Source: Planctomycetota bacterium (GTDB lineage Bacteria; Planctomycetota; SZUA-567). From it: a DNA stretch of 12,632 nt. The notes under the pieces were generated by a model that was not told where the DNA came from, ran no database searches, and was given only the letters and a program-made list of their open reading frames with translations. Positions 7,385 through 12,632 of this stretch are shown piece by piece (position 1 is the first letter of the stretch; the number at the start of each line of letters is the position of its first letter). Position numbers and translations under genes: made by a program. The stretch spans positions 1 to 12,632 of the forward strand of contig JAJBSZ010000414.1 in assembly GCA_020861125.1 (NCBI GenBank), in the 5' to 3' direction.

Positions 7385-8077
7385 ATGGACAGCTTTTTCC
7401 TCACCAGACTGGTGGTATGGTATGCCGTGTTTCTGTTTTCCACCACCCTGCACGAGGCGATGCACGCCTATGCCTCCGCCTATGGCGGCGACGATACCGC
7501 CTACCAGTCGGGTCAGGCCACCCTGAACCCGATCCCCCATATGGTGCGGTCGAAATTCGGGATGATCGTGGTGCCTCTGGCGTCCTTCTTTCTCCAGGGC
7601 GGCAACTGGATGATCGGCTGGGCCTCGGCCCCCTTCAATCCCCTCTGGGCGGCCCGCTACCCCAAACGTTCGTTCCTGATGTCCCTGGCCGGGCCGCTGT
7701 CGCACCTGCTGCCGGCCGGCCTGGCATTTCTCGGCATGTACATCGGCCTGCGCACCGGTTTCTTCGGCCCGCCGGACGCCCGGTTGGAGATGTTCCCCGT
7801 CTCCATGGCGGGCGAAAGCTCCCTGTCCTATGCCCTCGCCCTCCTGTGCAACGTCGTCTTCCAGTTGAACCTGGTTCTCCTCGTCTTCAACCTCATGCCA
7901 TGCCCGCCTCTGGACGGCTCGGAGATCTGGTTCCTGTTCATGAAACGGGAGGAGGACCGGCTGCGCTGGCGGCATATCTTCAGTTCCTACGCCTTTGCCG
8001 GCCTCCTCGTCGCCTGGCACTATTTTCCCCGGGTATATTACCCGCTGTTCGCGCGGCTGTTGCACCTGCTGTATTAG
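7385..8077 (+). CDS. M50-family site-2-protease-like membrane metallopeptidase
   Basis: This is an integral membrane zinc protease of the S2P group, which cleaves substrates within or near the membrane. Zinc ligands are visible as HEAMH (23-27, the HExxH motif) in the first hydrophobic helix and Asp177 in NLMPCPPLDG (169-178, the NxxPxPxLDG motif). Hydrophobic segments lie at about 5-30, 57-70, 97-124, 148-170 and 200-215. At 230 residues it is a compact form with no visible PDZ or CBS domain, resembling the small S2P/M50-like proteins common in bacteria. GGAGGG ends four bases before the ATG, which fixes the start. It is a single-gene unit, divergent from ribF and convergent with the lipoprotein gene. 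Its substrate is unknown, and no anti-sigma factor or sigma factor lies nearby. Confidence 0.9.
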   Translation: MDSFFLTRLVVWYAVFLFSTTLHEAMHAYASAYGGDDTAYQSGQATLNPIPHMVRSKFGMIVVPLASFFLQGGNWMIGWASAPFNPLWAARYPKRSFLMSLAGPLSHLLPAGLAFLGMYIGLRTGFFGPPDARLEMFPVSMAGESSLSYALALLCNVVFQLNLVLLVFNLMPCPPLDGSEIWFLFMKREEDRLRWRHIFSSYAFAGLLVAWHYFPRVYYPLFARLLHLLY

Positions 8078-8101
8078 CCTCAAAGAATACGGACCCACCC
8101 T

Positions 8102-8138
8102 AAAAAACCGGAGGGAGACGGCTGCCGTCTCCCTCCGG
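8102..8138 (-). terminator. strong intrinsic terminator between convergent genes
   Basis: A perfect 14-bp stem (8108-8121 with 8125-8138, loop CTG) is followed on the minus strand by six T (plus-strand A-run 8102-8107). It ends the minus-strand lipoprotein gene, whose stop lies 35 bases before the stem. It also lies 30 bases after the plus-strand M50 stop, but no T-run follows on that side, so it is at best a weaker terminator or a 3'-end stabiliser for that gene. Confidence 0.9.
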
Positions 8139-8173
8139 GCGAATACGTATCCGTTTCCCTCCGGCCGCCGCCG

Positions 8174-9538
8174 TCAGGGTCCCCGGAATTCTTCCGGGTC
8201 GTACAGCGGCGCCGATTTGGCCGGGTTGGCGTGGTTGTAGTAGTCCGGCCGCCAGCTCCGGTCGCGGTTGTCACCGAGATTCCGTTCCATCATGGCGTCG
8301 GCGTCCGGGAAGGCGGCATCCACCACCGCCGGATAGCCGGAGATGCCCGGTCCCCGTTCGTTCTCCGGGATCAGGGTGTCCCGGCCCTGCCGTTCCGCCA
8401 CCGTCGGCAGGCGCGACCGTCCCTCCGGCCGCCAGGACTGGATCCGCCGGTCGCCGCCGTTGGATTCCAGGAGACCGTGTTTGTCCACGAACGCCTGATC
8501 GAACCAGGCCTCGTCGCAGGCGTCGGACTCATAGTCCGGGATGCGCGCGTCCCGCTCCATCAGGGCGGTCATCCGCCGCACCGTCGCCGCCTGATCTTCA
8601 TTCCGCGCCCGCGCCGTCGCCGCCGCCCGCGCCGCCGCATCCTCCACCGCTTTTTTCCGCGCGTCCATATACGATTTGGCCAACTGGCTGCACACCACGT
8701 CGTAGTAGTAGGTCATGCTCCGGATGTAGATCTCCGTGTCGTAGGGATGGCTCTCGATGTGATGGGTCCGTCCGTACTTCGACACTTCCAGGCCGACGTT
8801 GCCCACGGTGCTGTCGAAGGTCTGCTGGCGGATGTAGATAACGCCGCCGGCGGAGCCGGAACCGGGCGCCGGGACGCCCCATTGGGTGAGTTCGGCGATG
8901 GCCTTGGCGGCGGCTTCGGTGTTGCCGGTGGCGATAAGGCGCATGGTCAGGGTCAGCCGCGGCCGCATATAAGGGTCGAAATCGGAAATCTCCCCGACGA
9001 TCACCGCATCCGCCTTGGCCCGCCGGGCCAGCCGCACCGCCTCGTCCACGTTTTTGATCGGATTATAGTAGTGGCGCGGGCGTAATTCCGCGTCGGTGGC
9101 GTATCCGGCGGCGAAGATGCCCTCCCCCGACCGGTCGCCCGCCGCGGTTTCCGGCTCGTACAGGCCGAGGGCGAGCTTTTCCCGGAGTTCGGCGTTGTGC
9201 CGCCGGGTGGCCCGGTTTTCCCGTTCCACCGTCTCCAGGATGTCGCGTGGATACAGGATCCGCACCTTGCCGTGGGAGGCCAATTGGTTGGCCAGCTTGT
9301 TGGCGAAGATGTCGGCGTCGAAGCCCGGCTGCGGCGCCCGGTTGTCGAAGGGAAACACGGCGATCGTCTTGATGGTGGTCAGCGCCGCCGGGTCCTCCAG
9401 GTATTCCTGGTAGGGATACGATTTGGACGAAACGGCAGTGGCCATGTGCCGCGCCTCCGGACAGCCGGCGAGGAAGGCCGGCAGCACGAGGGCAAGGACG
9501 ATCGCGAGCGGGCGGTGCGGGTGGCGCATGGGAGTCAT
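8174..9538 (-). CDS. unrecognised lipoprotein with LpoB/CsgG-like segment
   Basis: I cannot assign a function. With the ATG at 9538 (GGATGA just upstream) the protein has 454 residues. The next ATG, at 9529, is equally possible. The N-terminus is a lipoprotein signal with lipobox LAGC (Cys26), so the mature protein is a lipid-anchored envelope protein. At about 57-110 the segment TIAVFPFDN, then ANKLANQLA, then a predicted beta-strand and helix, resembles the opening of LpoB/CsgG-type domains. KADAVIVGEISDFDPYMRP (175-193) fits a later strand of the same fold. An Ala/Arg-rich helical stretch covers about 289-330. The C-terminal tail is low in hydrophobics and contains a duplicated motif, GDRRIQSWRP (362-371) and GDNRDRSWRP (422-431). 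It lies 152 bases after the TolB-like gene, probably in the same transcript, and is closed by the terminator at 8102-8138. Confidence 0.8.
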   Translation of the reverse strand: MTPMRHPHRPLAIVLALVLPAFLAGCPEARHMATAVSSKSYPYQEYLEDPAALTTIKTIAVFPFDNRAPQPGFDADIFANKLANQLASHGKVRILYPRDILETVERENRATRRHNAELREKLALGLYEPETAAGDRSGEGIFAAGYATDAELRPRHYYNPIKNVDEAVRLARRAKADAVIVGEISDFDPYMRPRLTLTMRLIATGNTEAAAKAIAELTQWGVPAPGSGSAGGVIYIRQQTFDSTVGNVGLEVSKYGRTHHIESHPYDTEIYIRSMTYYYDVVCSQLAKSYMDARKKAVEDAAARAAATARARNEDQAATVRRMTALMERDARIPDYESDACDEAWFDQAFVDKHGLLESNGGDRRIQSWRPEGRSRLPTVAERQGRDTLIPENERGPGISGYPAVVDAAFPDADAMMERNLGDNRDRSWRPDYYNHANPAKSAPLYDPEEFRGP

Positions 9539-9603
9539 CGGGTCATCCGTATCGGGAGACGGGGCGCCGGCGGCGGCCCGGGATAGCGGCACCACGGTCC
9601 TGA

Positions 9604-9623
9604 TCCGGTCGGGCCCGACCGGA
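9604..9623. repeat. 20-bp perfect palindrome in the lipoprotein intergenic gap
   Basis: TCCGGTCGGG (9604-9613) is followed directly by its exact reverse complement (9614-9623). It lies 65 bases upstream of the lipoprotein ATG. As DNA it could be a dimeric-protein site; as RNA it could form an 8-bp hairpin with a GGCC loop. A second hairpin (9652-9658 with 9664-9670, 7 bp) lies closer to the stop of the preceding gene. Neither is followed by a T-run. Confidence 0.55.
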
Positions 9624-9690
9624 ATGGGCGCGGGCGGCGGCCAGCCGCGCCGGCCGACAGGCGGCCGGGATCAGACATCCGGAAAAGAAA

Positions 9691-11112
9691 TCAGCGGCCA
9701 AACATGACGGCCTCGCCTTGGACCGATCGCTCCGCTTCCCCCTGCAGGTCGTGCAACAGGCCGGGCAGCAGCGGCCGCACGCTCCACACGGTCGGATTGC
9801 CCTTGCGGGAAGAGGTGAAGTAGATCCGGCCCACCGGGTTGCCTTCCTCCCGGGCCCAGAAGGGATACCAGTCGGGCGCGGGGTGGTCGGTGACCTGGGT
9901 GAGGTCGGTGCCGTCGATCTTTACCGCCCAGATGTCGTCGGCCCGGTAGATGCGGGCCTGCATCTCCGACAGGGGCGATTTCCGTACCGAGGCGAAGGCC
10001 AGATAGTTGCCGTCCGGCGACCAGGCCGGGGTGATGGCCGCCCAGTCGTTGGAGGACACGATCTCCTTGGGACTGCCCAGCGCCTCGATCCGGCCGTTGG
10101 GCTGCACCGCCACATCCAGGGTCCAGATGCTGAACCAGGGGACGTCGCGCTGGCGGTGGCGCTGGTAGGCGATGGTGTAGACGTTGCCGCCAGCCTCGGT
10201 CTTCCGCTTGATCACCGGGCAGAAGGCCGGGAACAGCCCTTCGGTGATGGCGGTGAACGTCTTTTTCCGGGTGTCCAGGATCCAGATCTGCCACTGGCCG
10301 TCCATGGAGTTGTAGGGGCTGAAGGCCAGGAATTCCGAATCCGGCGACCAGGTGGGGTGGATGTCATCGTCCGGCGTCCGGGTGAGCTGCTTGGGGCTGG
10401 AGCCGGACGGGGCATCCAACTGCCGCAGGAGAAGGCTCCAGTTGCCGTAGCGGTTGGAGCACCAGGCCAGCCAGCGGCCGTCGGGACTCACCGCCGGCAT
10501 CATGTCGGCCATGGTGTCGTCGGTGAGCAGGGTCCAGGCCTTGCCGTCCACATCCTGCATGGCCAGCTTGGGATTCTTGGACATGCGGGTGGTGGAAAAG
10601 AACATGGTCTTGCCGGAAGGATCGAGGGTGACGTTGTGGTCCCCCCCGGCCTCGGCGAAGGTGTTCTGGGTCAGGCCGTTGATCAGCCCGGCGCCGGACA
10701 GGCGCAGGCCCAGGGTATTGGGATTATACAGGTTTTCCACCCAATGCCGCGGCTGGTACTCAACGCCCATCTGTTCCTTCTGGATGGGATTGGCCGGATC
10801 CATGTCGGGGTATTTCTCGCCATAGACCCAGTCGCCGTCCAGAGCCCCGGTGCCGGCAGCGGCGAAGGGGTTGAGGTCGCGGCCGTAGACCGGTTCGCTC
10901 GGGTACACCGCGGCCGCTTCGCCCGACGGGGCGTCGGACACGGTCCAGCCGGAGCGGGGCCAGCGGGCGCCACCGGGCGCCTGGTTGTAGCCACCGGCGC
11001 CGGAGCCGCCCGGCTGCAGGGGTTCCGGGGTGTCGGTGAAGGGCATGCAGCCGATCACGGCGGTCAGCGTCGCCGCCGCCATCGTCAGTACCGCCGCGAA
11101 TCGTCTCGTCAC
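9691..11112 (-). CDS. TolB-like PD40 beta-propeller lipoprotein
   Basis: This is an envelope beta-propeller protein of the WD40-like/PD40 type. The start is GTG at 11112, with a perfect AGGAGG six bases upstream. It yields a lipoprotein signal ending VIGC (Cys22) and a 473-residue protein. After a Gly/Pro-rich, low-complexity region (about 25-110), PD40-type blades appear at about 159-176 (LDPSGKTMFFSTTR), 204-221 (AVSPDGRWLAWCSNR), 250-267 (TWSPDSEFLAFSPY), 358-375 (AWSPDGNYLAFAS) and 414-436 (PFW...IYFTSSRKG), with a more diverged one near 290-330. These are the repeats of TolB and its relatives. It has no Pal, TolA or TolR neighbour, so calling it TolB itself would overreach. A partner role with the downstream lipoprotein is plausible. 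Confidence 0.85.
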   Translation of the reverse strand: MTRRFAAVLTMAAATLTAVIGCMPFTDTPEPLQPGGSGAGGYNQAPGGARWPRSGWTVSDAPSGEAAAVYPSEPVYGRDLNPFAAAGTGALDGDWVYGEKYPDMDPANPIQKEQMGVEYQPRHWVENLYNPNTLGLRLSGAGLINGLTQNTFAEAGGDHNVTLDPSGKTMFFSTTRMSKNPKLAMQDVDGKAWTLLTDDTMADMMPAVSPDGRWLAWCSNRYGNWSLLLRQLDAPSGSSPKQLTRTPDDDIHPTWSPDSEFLAFSPYNSMDGQWQIWILDTRKKTFTAITEGLFPAFCPVIKRKTEAGGNVYTIAYQRHRQRDVPWFSIWTLDVAVQPNGRIEALGSPKEIVSSNDWAAITPAWSPDGNYLAFASVRKSPLSEMQARIYRADDIWAVKIDGTDLTQVTDHPAPDWYPFWAREEGNPVGRIYFTSSRKGNPTVWSVRPLLPGLLHDLQGEAERSVQGEAVMFGR

Positions 11113-11610
11113 GGCCGTCCTCCTGGGTAAAGGGCCGCACGCGGCCGGAAAGCCGATCGCCCGGTAAGCACCGCACCGCCCGCGCTTCCCGATCGTTCCG
11201 CTTCCCGTGCCCGCTTCGGGCCATGTGACGCGCTCGCCGCAACCCGCCGGAAACCCTGCCTCCGCCGCGGCCCGCGTCACGCGAAAAACCGTCCAGGTCT
11301 GTTATCGGCGCGGCAACGGCGGCCGCTTGACCATAATCAGCCCCACCGGACGGCTGGCCGGCTCTCCGGCCGGGCGCCGGACCGGGCAACCGGCGGCGTG
11401 GGCTGGAAATGGCCGTCTGGATAAGGTTGACAGGGCCGCGGCAAAAAACGACGAAATGGTCGAAATGTCGGTAAATCCTATAATGTCAATATTTTACCCA
11501 TTATCGGAAGCCGGGCGAAAATAATCGAATTCACCCTGTTTTTAGTAAAACGGTTGGCGCCGGATCGTCGAAGTAGAGGGTGACTTTGTCGCACAATTCG
11601 GAGGGTTGCC
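11113..11610. other. 498-base divergent intergenic region
   Basis: This gap separates the minus-strand TolB-like gene from the plus-strand autotransporter-like gene. The half next to TolB (11113 to about 11400) is GC-rich and holds only short palindromes, the clearest being 11356-11361 with 11366-11371 (loop CTCT). Open frames through it look low-complexity and were not accepted. The half next to the surface protein (about 11420-11560) is AT-rich and regulatory in appearance. AGGAGG at 11119-11124 (minus) is the TolB-like ribosome binding site. I did not find a convincing -35/-10 pair for the TolB-like gene. Confidence 0.6.
11427..11504 (+). promoter_or_regulatory. AT-rich regulatory block upstream of the surface-protein gene
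   Basis: In order, the plus strand shows a perfect TTGACA (11427-11432), two direct copies of CGAAATG 9 bases apart (11452-11458 and 11461-11467), a perfect TATAAT (11479-11484), and two interleaved inverted repeats: GGTAAA/TTTACC (11470-11475 with 11493-11498) and ATAATG/CATTAT (11480-11485 with 11499-11504). The TATAAT has no good -35 at 16-18 bases, so it would need an activator, possibly bound at the direct repeats. The perfect TTGACA is too far upstream (46 bases) to pair with it. If the TATAAT is used, the leader is about 120 bases. Confidence 0.45.
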
Positions 11611-12632
11611 ATGTTCACACGCTCTGCCGCGCCCGGCGGACTATTCATCACCACGGTACTCGCCTGCCTGCTGGCCGCAACGGCGGCGGCGACGGAATGG
11701 CATATCGGAGCGGGCGGGTCCGGAAGCAACTATTTCGCGACTCTGGAGGAGTTCCGGGAGGCGATGGCTGCCGGTCTCATCAATATGGCGGACGGCGACG
11801 CCATTCTGCTCTATCGGGACGATGCGTCCCTCACGGCGGACCTCGTCCTGCCCGACGCCTGGCACATCACGATACGTTCGGTCGGCGGCCAGTACACCAT
11901 CAGCGGCGGTTCCATCTGGTCAACCGTAGATGCGGTAGGCAACAACCCGAACCTGACCCTCGAAAATGTCCGCATCAGCAGCGTCGGCTATGCCGCCATC
12001 AATTTTGAAGCCGTCAACAGCGGGCACCTGACAGTATCCAATTCGGCGGTTGTAGACGGAACGATCGGCCTGAATATCGAAGGAAACGTCACGGCCGATA
12101 TCATCAACAGCCAATTTTCCAACAATGCTTACATCAATGTGGCATCGGTTTCCAATTATTCACTGGAATCCACAACCCTCAACATCACCATGAACGCCAA
12201 TGCGGACAGACGGACCATTTGGAGTGGAGGTTCCACCGCCATTTCCTTTTTCGGATCCGGTAACTTCGACATCAACTTTGACGTCGCAGCCGGCAAAGTT
12301 CTGGACGTTCAGGGTTCCATCGATGCCGCCAATTATGGCTTTCGCTCGATGAATATCACTAAAACCGGTGCGGGAGAAGTAAAGCTTCGCGGCGGCAGCG
12401 TGCTGTGGGATCCGGATCTCTCGGACGACTTTTACTATACCTACGGCAATTTCAATTTTGTCCTCGAGGAAGGTAAGGTTCATTTCACCTCCACGGGAAA
12501 AACCGACACCACCTGGACAGATTTTAATGGCAGTATTACCACCAAAAGCGGCACGGTTTTTAAAATCAACCATACCCCCGGTACTTTGGCCGACATACCT
12601 GAGAGTGACGACATCGTTGTTGGGGAAAATTG
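11611..12632 (+). CDS. secreted beta-helical autotransporter-like protein (partial, 3' end missing)
   Basis: The frame is open for 340 codons from ATG 11611 to the window edge. GGAGGG ends 5 bases before the ATG. The N-terminus is a signal peptide with likely cleavage after Ala27 (ATAAA before TEWHIG). The mature part is Ser/Thr/Asn/Gly-rich with short alternating strands (HITIRSVGGQYTISGGS, LTLENVRISSVGYAAI, GHLTVSNSAVVDGTIGLNI), as in right-handed beta-helices. At about 249-259 the segment ITKTGAGEVKL matches the autotransporter-associated beta-strand repeat (TKtGaGtl-L type). A C-terminal beta-barrel or other anchor would lie outside the window. GC content drops relative to its neighbours: 12121-12180 is about 42%, against about 83% for 5041-5100 in mutL. 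The likely role is surface display, adhesion or polysaccharide contact, but this is not shown by the sequence. Confidence 0.85.
   Translation, partial: MFTRSAAPGGLFITTVLACLLAATAAATEWHIGAGGSGSNYFATLEEFREAMAAGLINMADGDAILLYRDDASLTADLVLPDAWHITIRSVGGQYTISGGSIWSTVDAVGNNPNLTLENVRISSVGYAAINFEAVNSGHLTVSNSAVVDGTIGLNIEGNVTADIINSQFSNNAYINVASVSNYSLESTTLNITMNANADRRTIWSGGSTAISFFGSGNFDINFDVAAGKVLDVQGSIDAANYGFRSMNITKTGAGEVKLRGGSVLWDPDLSDDFYYTYGNFNFVLEEGKVHFTSTGKTDTTWTDFNGSITTKSGTVFKINHTPGTLADIPESDDIVVGEN

Noticed and set aside
7171..8103. Plus-strand 310-codon frame overlapping the M50 gene
   Set aside because: Different frame, Pro/Arg-rich, no ribosome binding site. The M50 frame has catalytic motifs and membrane segments.
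11113..11280. N-terminal extension of the TolB-like protein to an upstream start
   Set aside because: A GTG at 11112 has a perfect AGGAGG and begins a proper lipoprotein signal. The extension would bury it.
11207..11524. Plus-strand 105-codon frame in the divergent region
   Set aside because: Low-complexity composition, no ribosome binding site, and it runs through the AT-rich regulatory block. No recognisable domain.

Overview
The window is GC-rich chromosomal DNA from a bacterium that appears to have an outer envelope. The support is two lipoprotein signal peptides, a TolB-like beta-propeller, a periplasmic S41 protease and an autotransporter-like surface protein. I cannot assign a lineage. 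A PVC-type or other deep-branching Gram-negative phylum would fit the autotransporter-style repeat and the unusual lipoproteins, but this is a guess. I see no rRNA, tRNA, CRISPR array, insertion sequence or phage gene.

Left part (1-7138): four housekeeping genes lie on the minus strand, transcribed right to left: ribF (riboflavin kinase/FAD synthetase), mutL (mismatch repair), an S41 C-terminal processing peptidase with a HEAT-like N-terminus, and folC (folylpolyglutamate/dihydrofolate synthase). A strong -35/-10 pair lies upstream of ribF, a second candidate promoter lies in the mutL-S41 gap, and a clear intrinsic terminator follows folC. Beyond that terminator, at the left edge, a hairpin-rich stretch leads into what may be the first 26 codons of another minus-strand gene.

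Middle (7139-8173): a 246-base divergent region separates ribF from a plus-strand M50 site-2-protease-like membrane metallopeptidase. This gene converges on the next minus-strand unit. A perfect 14-bp hairpin terminator lies between the two.

Right part (8174-11112): two minus-strand lipoprotein genes are probably co-transcribed. The first is a TolB-like PD40 propeller. The second is an unrecognised lipoprotein with an N-terminal segment resembling the LpoB/CsgG type and a duplicated SWRP motif near its C-terminus. Together they look like an envelope-associated pair of unknown function.

Right edge (11113-12632): a 498-base divergent intergenic region carries an AT-rich regulatory-looking block with direct repeats, interleaved inverted repeats and a perfect TATAAT. 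It precedes a plus-strand gene for a secreted beta-helical, autotransporter-like protein that runs off the window. This gene is visibly lower in GC than its neighbours. No well-formed new multi-gene system is evident. The least explained parts are the lipoprotein pair, the structured left-edge leader and the regulatory region of the surface protein.
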